Assembly: GCA_963728475.1 (NCBI GenBank)
Contig: CAVSKL010000001.1
Span: forward strand, 1,302,001 to 1,366,000
Direction: 5' to 3'
DNA from: CAVSKL01 sp963728475 [NCBI: Candidatus Eiseniibacteriota bacterium]
GTDB taxonomy: Bacteria > Eisenbacteria > RBG-16-71-46 > JABDJR01
DNA: 64,000 nucleotides
Part shown: positions 18,765 to 27,910 of the stretch, piece after piece
Layout of the letters: the number at the start of each line of letters is the position of its first letter
How positions within the stretch are numbered: the first letter of the stretch is position 1
Translations under genes and position numbers: made by a program
The notes under the pieces: model-generated
What the model saw: the letters and a program-made list of their open reading frames with translations, nothing else
Database searches by the model: none
What the model was told of the DNA's origin: nothing

Positions 18765-20750
18765 TCAACTCCCGGAGGGAAGCAACACCACCCGGACCGC
18801 CCGACCCGCGGACGGGGCCCGCAGGAAGTAGGCGCCGGGCGGAAGCCGGCGGCCGTCGTCCCCGGTACCGTCCCAGGCGGCGTCGGCGGCGCCGGCCGGG
18901 CGCAACGTGCGCACCAGCCGTCCCTGGACGTCGTAGATCTCCACCCGGCCCAGCGCGCCCGGGGCGGCGGAGAGGTGAAGGCGCGAGGCGAACGGATTGG
19001 GCCACGCCCGCACCGGGTTCGGCGGGGGCGCGACCTCGGCCACTCCGGTGGGGACGGTTTCGGTGTGCGAGTCCAGGAGCTTGTTGGACGGGTCCAGGAC
19101 CAGCGCGCCCGGCTGAAACCCCAACGCGAAGTGAAGCACCTCGTGGACGTCGCTCACCCAGCCGGTGACCGTGGTGTCGGCCCCGCCCCCTCCGGTAAAC
19201 CGGATCTCCAGGGGGAACCGGAACACGGTGCCGGTCTGGACCTGGCGCAGATCCACGAAGGCGTCGTAGCCGTTCGCGTTCGGGTAGTAGTTGGCATAGT
19301 AGTTGATCCGGGGATGGCCGGTGCCCAGGAGCCACTGGTCGAAGTACCACTGGAGCGACTGCCCGTAGCGCGCCTCCATGGCCGTGCGCAGGTCGTCGGT
19401 GTCGGCGTTGCCGTAGGCGTGGGCGGCCAGGTAGTCGCGGATGGCCTGGTTGTAGGTGTCGCGCCCCAGCAGGTCGCGCAGCATCCGCAGTACCCACGCT
19501 CCCTTGTAATAGACGATGTTGCTGAACTCGGAGTTGATGGGCGGATCCACGATGGGATGGTCGTGGCCGGTGTTCTCGGCGTTGAAGACCAGGTTCTGGG
19601 CGTTCAGCATGCGCGCGTCGAAGGTGGCCGCGCCGTAGAACGACTCCTGCCACACCGCCTCGTAAAAGGTGGCGAACCCCTCGTTCAGCCAGATGTGTCG
19701 CCAGTCGGCCAGGGTCACGTAGTCCCCGAACCACTGGTGGGCCAGCTCGTGGGCGGCCACCCACTCGTAGGTATGCCCGCTGGTGAAGACGAAGGACGCC
19801 ATCAACGTGCAGGTCTGATGCTCCATCCCGCCCCCCAGGTTCGACTCGCACATGGAGTACTTGTCGAAGGGATAGGGCGCGAGCAGGGTGTCGAAGAACG
19901 CCACCATGTTGGGGACGTACTTGAAGGTGTTGGCGGCCGCGGTGGCGTCGCCCGGGTAGCTGTACCAGGTGAGCGGGGTCACCGTGGACGCGGCGGCCAC
20001 CGGGGTGTAGTTCGAGATCGCCGCCGCCATGAGATAGGTGGCCAGGCGATGGCTCTCGTGCCAGTGATAGGTGGTCCAGGCGCCGTCCACGGTCGTGGAG
20101 TCCAGGACGCCGTTACTCACCAGCTTGTAGATCGAGGCGCACCGGCCGTGCATGGTGAGAGTGGCCTTGTCCCAGGGAACGTCCCGGCAGGGGAACCAGT
20201 AGCGTGAGTCCTCGGGCTCGGTGAAGGTATAGGAGGCGTTGAGGAAGACGTAGAAGCCCTGCTGGAAGGTGTGGCCGCCGTAGTCCACCGCCACCGCAAC
20301 GGTGTCTCCCCGGACCGGTGCCGGCACCACCGTGATGTCGATCCCGGAACCGTTCTGGGCGTACGCAAGCGGCGAGCCGCCGCCGTCCCGGACCGCGGAC
20401 GCGGCCAGCCCGATCAGATCCAGGTGAAGAACGTTGTTGGGCTGGCTTCCCCAGACCAGGGTCAAGGTGGCGGTTCCGTTCAGGGTGGTGTCGGCCACTC
20501 CGAAGGTGACGGCCAGGTCGTAGTGGAGCACGTCCACCGCGGGGTCGGTCTCGGCCGGGGGCCAGTTGGAGAGCGGGCTCAGGCGGTGCCCCTCCCAGGC
20601 CGCGATGTCGAGGCCGCCCGACGGCCCCGGGGACCGGACCGAGGCCTCCTGCTTGTCCGGCTCGGGATGCTGCGGCCCGATGGCGCCGCCGGCGAGGGAC
20701 GCCACCAGGATCAGGGGCAGAGCGAACAGCGTGTTTCGGGGGATGCGCAT
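18765..20750 (-). CDS. Secreted M1-family aminopeptidase with FlgD-like C-terminal domain
   Basis: A 661-residue exported zinc metallopeptidase of the aminopeptidase N/gluzincin clan. Signal peptide MRIPRNTLFALPLILVASLA; N-terminal beta-saddle domain (LHYDLAVTFGVADTTLNGTA); exopeptidase motif GGMEH; zinc site HELAHQWFGD near residue 332 and the third ligand in WLNEGFATFYEAV about 19 residues on, a complete HExxH-x18-E. The last about 85 residues (PNPFASRLHLS, VEIYDVQGRLVRTLRPAG, WDGTGDDGRRLPPGAYFLR) form a FlgD-like sorting-type domain, so it is probably carried to the surface or medium. Start ATG 20750 has a GAGG site. Archease follows immediately. Likely role: degradation of extracellular peptides. 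Confidence 0.93.
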   Translation of the reverse strand: MRIPRNTLFALPLILVASLAGGAIGPQHPEPDKQEASVRSPGPSGGLDIAAWEGHRLSPLSNWPPAETDPAVDVLHYDLAVTFGVADTTLNGTATLTLVWGSQPNNVLHLDLIGLAASAVRDGGGSPLAYAQNGSGIDITVVPAPVRGDTVAVAVDYGGHTFQQGFYVFLNASYTFTEPEDSRYWFPCRDVPWDKATLTMHGRCASIYKLVSNGVLDSTTVDGAWTTYHWHESHRLATYLMAAAISNYTPVAAASTVTPLTWYSYPGDATAAANTFKYVPNMVAFFDTLLAPYPFDKYSMCESNLGGGMEHQTCTLMASFVFTSGHTYEWVAAHELAHQWFGDYVTLADWRHIWLNEGFATFYEAVWQESFYGAATFDARMLNAQNLVFNAENTGHDHPIVDPPINSEFSNIVYYKGAWVLRMLRDLLGRDTYNQAIRDYLAAHAYGNADTDDLRTAMEARYGQSLQWYFDQWLLGTGHPRINYYANYYPNANGYDAFVDLRQVQTGTVFRFPLEIRFTGGGGADTTVTGWVSDVHEVLHFALGFQPGALVLDPSNKLLDSHTETVPTGVAEVAPPPNPVRAWPNPFASRLHLSAAPGALGRVEIYDVQGRLVRTLRPAGAADAAWDGTGDDGRRLPPGAYFLRAPSAGRAVRVVLLPSGS

Positions 20751-20887
20751 GAGGGTACCTCGGGTTGGACGGAGGGGAAGCCCGAGCCACCAGTATACCC
20801 GACCGCCGGACGCGGATCTGGCCGGGGGAAGGAGCCGGGCGTAGAGTGTCCGCGGTCCGCCGGCGAGCCGGCGGCAGGAGGTACCCC

Positions 20888-21604
20888 ATGACCCGACACG
20901 CCTCGCCGCCTCTGATTTGCCCCCTCTGCGGCCGGACCCTTCCCCGGCGCCAGCTCGTCCCCGCCGAGACGCTCCGTTCGGCCCTGGTGGACGAGATCCA
21001 CAAGGACCGGCCGGACTGGACCCCCGACGGGTTCGTCTGCCGGGACGACCTCAACCGCTACCGCGGCCGCTACGTGGAGTCGGTGTTGGCGGCGGAGAAG
21101 GGGGAACTGTCCAACCTGGAATCGGAGGTCATGCGCAGCCTGCAGCAGCACGAGCTCCTCTCCCGGAACGTGGACCTGGAGTTCGAGAAGGCCCTCACCG
21201 TCGGGGACCGTCTGGCCGACCGGATCGCCGACTTCGGCGGGAGCTGGCGCTTCATCATCATCTTCTTCGGGATCCTGGCCGGTTGGATGTTGCTGAATTC
21301 GGCGCTCCTGCTCCGGAGACCCTTCGATCCCTTTCCCTTCATCCTCCTCAACCTGGTGCTGTCGTGCCTGGCGGCCATTCAGGCCCCGATCATCATGATG
21401 AGCCAGAACCGGTCCGAGGACCGCGACCGGGCCCGCGCCCAGCACGACTATCAGATCAACATGAAGGCGGAACTCGAGATCCGCCACCTCCACGACAAGG
21501 TGGATCACCTGCTCTCCCGGCAATGGGAGCGGTTGGTGGAGATCCAGCAGGTGCAGATGGAGCTGATGAACGAGGTGACCGGGATCGGGGGCCGGAAGAA
21601 GTAG
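20888..21604 (+). CDS. DUF1003 membrane protein with N-terminal zinc-ribbon-like motif
   Basis: A 238-residue protein starting at ATG 20888 behind a strong AGGAGG site. The N terminus has a CPLCG motif (LICPLCGRTLPRRQLVP) that may bind metal with a later Cys. The C-terminal half matches DUF1003: FGGSWRFIIIFFGILAGWML, then FDPFPFILLNLVLSCLAAIQ with APIIMMSQNRSEDRDRARA, giving two membrane helices followed by an amphipathic or coiled-coil tail (IRHLHDKVDHLLSRQWERL). DUF1003 proteins are uncharacterised inner-membrane proteins. It is divergent from the aminopeptidase and convergent with the large secreted protein. Confidence 0.88.
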   Translation: MTRHASPPLICPLCGRTLPRRQLVPAETLRSALVDEIHKDRPDWTPDGFVCRDDLNRYRGRYVESVLAAEKGELSNLESEVMRSLQQHELLSRNVDLEFEKALTVGDRLADRIADFGGSWRFIIIFFGILAGWMLLNSALLLRRPFDPFPFILLNLVLSCLAAIQAPIIMMSQNRSEDRDRARAQHDYQINMKAELEIRHLHDKVDHLLSRQWERLVEIQQVQMELMNEVTGIGGRKK

Positions 21605-21628
21605 CTCCGACCCCCGATCCCGGAAGGC

Positions 21629-21644
21629 ACCGGCGGCCGCCGGT
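21629..21644. terminator. Palindrome between convergent genes
   Basis: ACCGGCGGCCGCCGGT is a perfect 16-base palindrome in the 40-base gap between the convergent stops of the DUF1003 gene and the large secreted protein. It could fold as a terminator-like hairpin on either transcript, although T-runs are weak (TTTA on one side). Confidence 0.4.
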
Positions 21645-24600
21645 TTACGGCAGAAGCACCATCTTCCGCGCCACCGACTCGCCGCGCGCGGTCACCCGGT
21701 AGAAGTACACCCCCGCGCTCACCCGCCGCCCTTCCTGATCGGTGCCCTTCCACGGCAGCTCGTGCAGCCCCGCGGCCTGCTCCACGCCGTCGAGGAGCGT
21801 GCGCACCAGCCGCCCGCGGTAGTCGAAGACCATGAGGGTCACCGGGCAGGGCTGCTCGAGCGAGAACCGGATCACCGTCTGAGGCCGGAACGGGTTGGGC
21901 GCGTTGGTGAGGGTGGTGATCATCCCCGGCATGGCGCGGCTGGAATCGCTCCCGCCGCCCCCGTTCACGGCCAGCGCCTTGAGCCGGATGTCGGCCAGGA
22001 CCGCGGGGGTGGTCCCGTTGAGCGCGATCTGCTGCGCCACCGCGCCCCCCGCCACCGTGAAGTAGGCCGGCTGGTAGCCGGGCCGGTCCGCGAAGGCGAG
22101 ATAGGTCCCGGCGGGAAGGCCGGTCACCACCACGCTCCCGTTGTCGCCGGTGACGTCGCCGGCCACCGGGATCTCCACCGGTGATTCCGAGAGCGCGTTC
22201 ACCAGGTAAAAGAATGCGCCGGGCAGGTTCTCGCGGTCCCAGGCCAAAGCCCGGCTCCGGGCGTCGGCGAACACGGTGTCGGTGACGCCGGTCGCCACCC
22301 GCACCCGTCCCGCCTGGAGATAGGGGCCGCCCTCCACCGCCCGGGCGAGGGTCATCTGGAGGGGAGCCACGTCGATGGCGGGGCCCCCGGTGGTCGCCCG
22401 CTCCGCCTGCTGCCACCGGTGCGCGGACGGGTAGTAGGCGGGCACGAATCCCTCGGCGTCCACCGCAACCAGCACCGAGGCCCCGGCGGGGAGCCGATTC
22501 ATGTGGAACCACCCGTCGTCGCCGGTCAGGGCCATGGACACCCTGCCCTCGGGCGCTTCCGGCTGCAGGAACGCCCGCACCCGGGCGTTACCCACGGGAT
22601 GCCCGGTGCCGTCCAGGATGCGGCCGGCCAGGAACCCGCTCTGGGGCGGCGTGGTGGGCCGTCCGAGCACGATGCGCCCCGCATTCGCCGCCTTCCCGGC
22701 GTAGACCATGAGCGGCGCCGCCTGTTCACGCGGCACCCCGCCCGGATAGAAGCCCGGCTCCAGGCCCGGGTACTCCGCGGAGACGTAGTAGGGAAGGCCT
22801 TCGGCGGACGCCACCAAACCCCGCACCACGAAGTGGCCTTCGCGGTCCGCTACCCCCCGCATCTCGTAGGGGGCGAAGGTGGGGTAGGCCGCGGTCACGC
22901 GCACGATCGCGCCCGCCGCCGGCTCGGTGCAGAGGGTCGCGTCGCAGGCGCTGTCGGGGGCGGCGCGGAGGATGGTCCCCTCCACGACCCCCCCGCCGTT
23001 GCCGGGCGGAGGCAGGGCGTGAAGGAGGAAGTCCACTCCGGCGGTGGTGTCGCCGGGCGCCACGTCCACCCAACTCGCGGCCGCGCCCTGGGACGCGTAC
23101 TTGTAGAACTGGGTCGTGGCTCCCGCGGCCGTGATGTAGAAGAGGTAGGGGGTGTCGGCGGGAAGCTCCACCACGTAGGCGCCGGTGGAGTCGGTGACCG
23201 CGCGGTGGGGGGCATGGTCGGCCAGGACCGACGGCAGGATCGGCGCCGCGTACACCGGCACCCCCGGCGCCGGAGCCACCTGGTTGTTGTCGGCGCCGGT
23301 GAGCACGCGGCCGCTCACCACCGCCATGCTCCCGCCCTGGAGCGAGGCCAGGTGGAAGTCGTAGCGCGGCGGGAGGGGCGACGCGGCGTCGGAGGGGACG
23401 TACACGGTCGCTGCCTGCCGGAAGCGCTCGGCCCCGGCGAAGTACTGGTAGCGGTCCTGGATCAGCCGCCCGGCCAGGAGCCGGTAGCTCCCGGCGGGAA
23501 GGTCGAACTTGTAGCCGCCGTCGGCGCCGGTGATCGCGGTGAACCGGGCGCCACCGGGGGGCACGACGCTGCCCGTGGACCCGCCGGCGGCCGGGACCGG
23601 CACCGAGTCCCCCGGCGCGGGCGCGGTCGCCACCGCCAGCACGGCGGCTCCGGCCAGGGGCACGCCCGGCGAATCCGCCCCGACCTCGTAGACCGTGCCC
23701 GCGAGGGGAAAGGTCGACGGCGGCGGCGGCACCGTCCCGTCGATCGGGAGTTTGACCTCGGTATAGCTCCCGGCGCCCAGCTGCAGGGGCTGGGCCCGGG
23801 CGGGATCGGACGTTCCCGGATACCAGGTGACGGTCCCGCCCAGGCTGACCGCGCGCAAGTACCAGGTGCCCGGCGGGACGCGGGCGAAGAGGAACCAGCC
23901 CTGCTCGCCGGCCCGGGTGCCGAGATCCGGAGTCAGGAGGCGAAGGCTGTCCGTCGCGCTCCGGCTGAGGATCATCGTGGCCCCGACCGCGAAGCCCGAG
24001 GCGTTGGGGAACACCACCCGGCCGGCCAGGGCGGCCGCGCCGCTGTCGGGGGGGGTCACCGCGAAGCCCACGGTGTCGGCGCCGGCGCCCGGCACCTCCA
24101 GGAGCGCCTGGTGCCGGCCGGGGCCCAGTGGAAACTCATGCGGGTCGAACTGAAGGTAGGGGGCATCGTCGGGTCCGAAGGAGACGCTCTGCCCCGGCGG
24201 CACCTGGATCAGCCGCGCGAACTCGGCGCAGGCCACCGGTGGCGAGTACGATCCATCGATGAGGAAGTGCACCGGGCAGCCGTCTACCGTGAAGGACTGC
24301 ACGGCGTCGGTGATGTTGATCACCGTCACCCGGAACTCGAACGGCGCCCCCACCGGGGCGGCAACCGGCGAGACCTCGCCCCGCACCTGGAAGGGTTGCG
24401 AGGACGGACCCGGGCCCACCCGGATCCCCGTTACCGCCCGCGCGTAGGTGGGCACGATCCCGGTGACGGTGTGCCCGCCGGGGGCCAGCTTGTAGTCGGC
24501 GGGCGTGTGGTTGAACTCGGCCAAAAGCCGGGTCTCGCCCGGGAACAGGGTCACGTTGGCGGGGGCGGCGAAGAACCGCTTGCCATCGCTCCAGCGGTAC

Positions 24601-24866
24601 ACGCCGTCGATAGCGTAGTCCGCCTGCGACACCGCCCCGCGGTCGGCGAACCGCAAGGTCACCGAGTCGGGGGAGGCGTTGACCGCGAAGACCCGGATCA
24701 CCACGGTCTCGCCGGGGGCGTAGACCGCCTTCCCCGTCTCCACCCGGGCGAACACGGCGCCGGTGGAATCGGCGGTCTGGGCGAGGGCGGGCCGGATCGC
24801 GCCGGCCGATGCCGCCGCGGCGAACAGGGACAGGAAGGCGATCGCGCGCGAGTGTGAAGTGCTCAT
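21645..24866 (-). CDS. Large modular secreted protein: carboxypeptidase-regulatory-like domains plus FlgD-like tail
   Basis: A 1073-residue exported protein. ATG 24866 follows GGGGGAG; the signal peptide is MSTSHSRAIAFLSLFAAAAS and cleavage is probably near PALAQ. After an N-terminal beta domain (VYAPGETVVIRVFAVNASPD, similar to intracellular-proteinase-inhibitor/BsuPI sandwiches) come about five repeated prealbumin-like carboxypeptidase-regulatory domains, recognisable by G.Vv.....pv.gA.V.....dG.y.f..LpaG.Y; examples are SGRVLTGADNNQVAPAPGVP, GYKFDLPAGSYRLLAGRL and AGRILDGTGHPVGNARVRAF. The end (NAPNPFRPQTVIRFSLEQP, FDYRGRLVRTLLDG, VSAGVYFYRVTA) is a FlgD-like domain. Probably a cell-surface structural or adhesive protein. 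It is the third FlgD-tail gene within 9 kb. Confidence 0.85.
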   Translation of the reverse strand: MSTSHSRAIAFLSLFAAAASAGAIRPALAQTADSTGAVFARVETGKAVYAPGETVVIRVFAVNASPDSVTLRFADRGAVSQADYAIDGVYRWSDGKRFFAAPANVTLFPGETRLLAEFNHTPADYKLAPGGHTVTGIVPTYARAVTGIRVGPGPSSQPFQVRGEVSPVAAPVGAPFEFRVTVINITDAVQSFTVDGCPVHFLIDGSYSPPVACAEFARLIQVPPGQSVSFGPDDAPYLQFDPHEFPLGPGRHQALLEVPGAGADTVGFAVTPPDSGAAALAGRVVFPNASGFAVGATMILSRSATDSLRLLTPDLGTRAGEQGWFLFARVPPGTWYLRAVSLGGTVTWYPGTSDPARAQPLQLGAGSYTEVKLPIDGTVPPPPSTFPLAGTVYEVGADSPGVPLAGAAVLAVATAPAPGDSVPVPAAGGSTGSVVPPGGARFTAITGADGGYKFDLPAGSYRLLAGRLIQDRYQYFAGAERFRQAATVYVPSDAASPLPPRYDFHLASLQGGSMAVVSGRVLTGADNNQVAPAPGVPVYAAPILPSVLADHAPHRAVTDSTGAYVVELPADTPYLFYITAAGATTQFYKYASQGAAASWVDVAPGDTTAGVDFLLHALPPPGNGGGVVEGTILRAAPDSACDATLCTEPAAGAIVRVTAAYPTFAPYEMRGVADREGHFVVRGLVASAEGLPYYVSAEYPGLEPGFYPGGVPREQAAPLMVYAGKAANAGRIVLGRPTTPPQSGFLAGRILDGTGHPVGNARVRAFLQPEAPEGRVSMALTGDDGWFHMNRLPAGASVLVAVDAEGFVPAYYPSAHRWQQAERATTGGPAIDVAPLQMTLARAVEGGPYLQAGRVRVATGVTDTVFADARSRALAWDRENLPGAFFYLVNALSESPVEIPVAGDVTGDNGSVVVTGLPAGTYLAFADRPGYQPAYFTVAGGAVAQQIALNGTTPAVLADIRLKALAVNGGGGSDSSRAMPGMITTLTNAPNPFRPQTVIRFSLEQPCPVTLMVFDYRGRLVRTLLDGVEQAAGLHELPWKGTDQEGRRVSAGVYFYRVTARGESVARKMVLLP

Positions 24867-25115
24867 CACCGCTCCCCCGGCACCGGCGTGAAAGAAGGTG
24901 GTGGGCCAGCAGCGTTTGACCGCGACGCGGCCGGAGGGGGGCCCGGAAATCCGCCGATGCTCCGGTTCATACTACCGCCGCCAGGGGGGCGGGTTCCAAC
25001 CCTTCCCGGAGCGCCGTGCGCACCCCTCCGAGGCCTCGGAGCGGAGATTTCAAGGCATTGCCGGGTAAGCGGTTGCGGTGCCGTCCGCGGCCGGATCGAG
25101 TGTTTCGACCGGCGG

Positions 25116-26015
25116 CTAGACCTTTTCCCCGGTGGCGGGGTCGATCCCGTGGAAATCGCAGATGATGTCCCAGGCGCCGGCGGCGGTCTCGGCGAAGCGG
25201 AAGAGATCCAGGTTCTCGGGGTCCACCGTCCCTTCGTTCACGAAGTGCTCCCAGTTGACCGCTCCGCGCCAGTAGGCCTCGTTGACCAGCACCACCGGCA
25301 CCGGGTCGATCTTCTTGGTTTCCAGCAAGGTGAGGGTCTCGAACAGCTCGTCCATGGTCCCGAACCCGCCGGGGAACGCCACCAGCCCCTTGGCCCGCAT
25401 GAGGAAGTGCATCTTGCGAAGCGCGAAGTAGTGGAACCGGAAGCAGAGTTCGGGCGTGATGTAGGGGTTCGGTTTCTGCTCGCGGGGGATGGTGATGTTG
25501 AGTCCGATGCTCTTTCCGTCCACGTCGAAGGCGCCCCGGTTGGCCGCTTCCATGATGCCGGGGCCGCCCCCGGTCACCACCACGAACTCGCGGTAGCCGT
25601 CCCGCTGGCAGACCCGGGTCACCATACGGGCGAATTCCCGTGCTTCGTCGTAATAATGGCTCTTGGCCAGGACCCGCCGCGCCACCGCCAGCCGGCGTTG
25701 CCGCTCCGCGTCCTCGGGCTTCTCGTCGAGGGCGCGCTCCAGCTCCTGCACCCGGGCCAGGGCCTGCGCCTTCTCCAGGATCCGCGTCCCCCCGAACACC
25801 ACGATGGTGGAGACGATGTTGTGCTCCCGGAAGCTCAGCTCCGGCTTGAAAAGCTCGAGCTGGAGCCGGACCGGCCGAAGCTCGTCGCGCTTGAGGAGCG
25901 CGATGTCCTCCTCGGCCAGAACGTAGCTGGGCGAGGCCAGGATGGCTTCCGCGTTCTCTTCCGGGGTGCGGGCGGCCTGCGCCTCGCGGGTCCGGGTGTC
26001 GGTGGACCTGGTCAT
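25116..26015 (-). CDS. LOG-family (TIGR00730-type) nucleotide-hydrolase-like protein
   Basis: A 299-residue protein with ATG 26015 behind GGGAG. The Rossmann-fold LOG motifs are intact: VVVTGGGPGIMEAANRGAF and the catalytic LVAFPGGFGTMDELFETLTL (PGGxGTxxE). LOG enzymes cleave nucleoside 5'-monophosphates to base and phosphoribose and are often misnamed lysine decarboxylases. This is the long form, with about 100 extra residues at the N terminus including a charged helical stretch (ELERALDEKPEDAERQRRLA). It diverges from the glycosyltransferase gene with about 55 bases between them. The true substrate is not predictable. Confidence 0.88.
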   Translation of the reverse strand: MTRSTDTRTREAQAARTPEENAEAILASPSYVLAEEDIALLKRDELRPVRLQLELFKPELSFREHNIVSTIVVFGGTRILEKAQALARVQELERALDEKPEDAERQRRLAVARRVLAKSHYYDEAREFARMVTRVCQRDGYREFVVVTGGGPGIMEAANRGAFDVDGKSIGLNITIPREQKPNPYITPELCFRFHYFALRKMHFLMRAKGLVAFPGGFGTMDELFETLTLLETKKIDPVPVVLVNEAYWRGAVNWEHFVNEGTVDPENLDLFRFAETAAGAWDIICDFHGIDPATGEKV

Positions 26016-26069
26016 GGCCGGCTCCCGGGCGGACGGCGAGGGAGCGCGGAAGCGGGGCCGCTTGGTAGG

Positions 26070-26882
26070 ATGATGGTCGACATGAGTACCTCTCTTGAGC
26101 GCGTCCCGGGCACGATGATCGGCGGAGTGGACTCCGACGGAGTCTACCGGGCCTCGGGGACCGAAGCCAGCCCGGTTCCCGCGTCGATCTCGGTGGTGAT
26201 TCCGGCCCTGAACGAGGGAGAACGGATCGCCGCCGCGGTCCGCTCCGCCCTTCGCCAGGTCCCGAGACCCCTGGAGGTGCTGGTGGTGGACGGCGGCTCC
26301 GGGGACGGCACCGTCCACGAGGCTCGGGCCGCCGGCGCGCGGGTCCTGGCCGCCCCCCGCGGCCGGGGGCGCCAGCTCGGGGCCGGCGCCGCCGCCGCCC
26401 GGGGGGATGTGTTCGTGTTCCTCCACGCCGACACCGTGCTGCCCCCCGGCGCGCTGGCTGCGGTGGCGCGGGCGCTGTTCGAGCGCGACGCCGCCGGGGG
26501 CCGCTTCCGCCTCGCCTTCGACCGGCGCCACCCGGTGCTGGATCTCATCGCCTGGGGTTCGCGGTTCCGTGCCCGCGGCGCCGCCTACGGCGACGCCGCC
26601 TTCTTCGCCCGCCGCGACCGCTACGAGGCCTCGGGGGGATACGAGGCGGTGCCGCTCTTCGAGGACGTGCGCTTCTACCGGCGGCTGGCCCGCACCGGGC
26701 GGCTGGCGGTGCTGCCGCTGGCGGTGCGCACCTCCTCGCGGCGGTTCCTGAGGCGCGGGCCCCTCCGGCAGCTCCTGGCCAACGCCTTGCTGGTGGCGGC
26801 GCACGCCCTGGGGGCGTCGCCGGAGCGGCTCGCCCGCCGGTACGCGGCGGGGGACGGGCCTCGCGGCCGGCCCATTGCTTGA
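26070..26882 (+). CDS. Family 2 glycosyltransferase (TIGR04283-like)
   Basis: A protein of about 270 residues with a GT-A fold: SISVVIPALNEGERIAAAVR, EVLVVDGGSGDGTVHEARAA, the metal-binding region FVFLHADTVLPPGALAAVAR, then YGDAAFFARRDRYEASGGYE and VPLFEDVRFYRRLARTGRLA. This pattern matches the 'rSAM/selenodomain-associated transferase 2' group (TIGR04283) rather than O-antigen enzymes. ATGs at 26070, 26073 and 26082 are all in frame and none has an ideal ribosome site, so the exact start is uncertain. It is followed 13 bases later by the zinc-finger gene. Acceptor and donor sugars are unknown. Confidence 0.8.
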   Translation: MMVDMSTSLERVPGTMIGGVDSDGVYRASGTEASPVPASISVVIPALNEGERIAAAVRSALRQVPRPLEVLVVDGGSGDGTVHEARAAGARVLAAPRGRGRQLGAGAAAARGDVFVFLHADTVLPPGALAAVARALFERDAAGGRFRLAFDRRHPVLDLIAWGSRFRARGAAYGDAAFFARRDRYEASGGYEAVPLFEDVRFYRRLARTGRLAVLPLAVRTSSRRFLRRGPLRQLLANALLVAAHALGASPERLARRYAAGDGPRGRPIA

Positions 26883-26895
26883 AAGGAAGCCGTTG

Positions 26896-27165
26896 ATGTC
26901 CGAGGGAATCTGCGACCACATCGAGGCGATCGCCGAGGTCAAGGGACCGGCGAAGCGCGAGTGCGAGGACTGCGTCAAGACCGGCGCAACCTGGGTGCAT
27001 CTCCGCACCTGCCAGGAGTGCGGAGGCACCCGGTGCTGCGACAGCTCACCCAACCGGCACGCCTCCAAGCACGCGCACACGACCGGGCATCCCGTGATCA
27101 CCTCGGCCGAGCCCGGCGAGCGGTGGTTCTATTGCTATCCGGACGACGCGTTCGCCGAGTACTGA
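26896..27165 (+). CDS. UBP-type zinc-finger protein
   Basis: An 89-residue protein starting at ATG 26896 (AAGGA site) and probably co-transcribed with the glycosyltransferase. The cysteine/histidine pattern (CDHIEAI, CEDCVKTGATWVHLRTCQEC, GGTRCCDSSPNRHASKHAHT, TGHPVI) is that of the UBP/ZnF-UBP fold (PF02148), which in eukaryotes binds the free C terminus of ubiquitin. Bacterial stand-alone copies are common in Actinobacteria and soil phyla and have no established role. It ends GERWFYCYPDDAFAEY. Confidence 0.88.
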   Translation: MSEGICDHIEAIAEVKGPAKRECEDCVKTGATWVHLRTCQECGGTRCCDSSPNRHASKHAHTTGHPVITSAEPGERWFYCYPDDAFAEY

Positions 27166-27674
27166 CCGCACTCCGGGAACGCAATGCGGGACCAGGCTCG
27201 CCCTCCATGCCGAAGCGCACACCTCGAAGGCGAGCTCGATCTGCACCACCTGGACGCCGACCGCCAAAGGGATCCCCTGCGCCGACCAGGGAACCTGGAC
27301 GGTGGACTGGCCGCTCGATGAACCCGCGGACCTGTACCTGGTGGCGGCGATGGCGCCGGACGTGAACCTGGGGATCGTGGGGCTCTCCTGCGGGTCCAGT
27401 ATCCACGACACCGGGGGATTCCAGCACGCTTCAGGTCGACGCCGGCGCGTTCTACGTGTACGCCTACAGTGACGACCTCTTCCGGATCACCGCCAACCGG
27501 AACCTGCTGTCGGGTCCCGGTGAGTTCCAGGTCGCCGACTGCAACGTCTCCGACCTCGTCTACCCCACCGCCGCCGGCGAGGTCGCATTCGGCTCCACCT
27601 ACACCGGCTACAACCCGTGCCTGGCGGTGCCGGTCCGCCGGACCACCTGGGGCGCGATCAAGGCGAAGTACTGA
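27166..27674 (+). pseudogene. Decayed secreted-protein gene with T-W-G tail
   Basis: Two frames together read as one protein. Up to about 27440 one frame gives SICTTWTPTAKGIPCADQGT, VDWPLDEPADLYLVAAMAPD and LGIVGLSCG. A second frame then takes over (LQVDAGAFYVYAYSDDLF, ANRNLLSGPGEFQVADCNVS) and ends RRTTWGAIKAKY before a TGA at 27672-27674. The frame change falls around 27420-27440. Upstream there is no start codon or signal peptide before the zinc-finger gene ends, so the 5' end is lost. This looks like a 3' gene fragment with at least one frameshift, not a simple sequencing slip. Its tail matches the two intact T-W-G tail proteins here. Confidence 0.65.
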
Positions 27675-27910
27675 GCCTCGGGGGCCGGCGCGCCGCGAAG
27701 AGGCCCCCGCCGGTGCCCGCATCCCCGATGTGTTAGGCTCGACCAGCGGAATCATTCGTTTCTTCGTCATTGATCCCAACCCGTTTCCTTTGGGCGTTCC
27801 TGTGAGGGGCCGGCTTATGGCCCTGCCGCCGGATGTCCGGGGACTTGCGGCGGATCCGACCCCCGAGCCCGACCGACTGGCGCCGACCCCGGCCCGTGGA
27901 GGAATCCAAG

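Noticed and set aside
18760-19851. Long N-terminal extension of archease into the aminopeptidase region
   Set aside because: The frame is open only by composition; archease homology begins at GWELAEHTADVG, right after the aminopeptidase stop.
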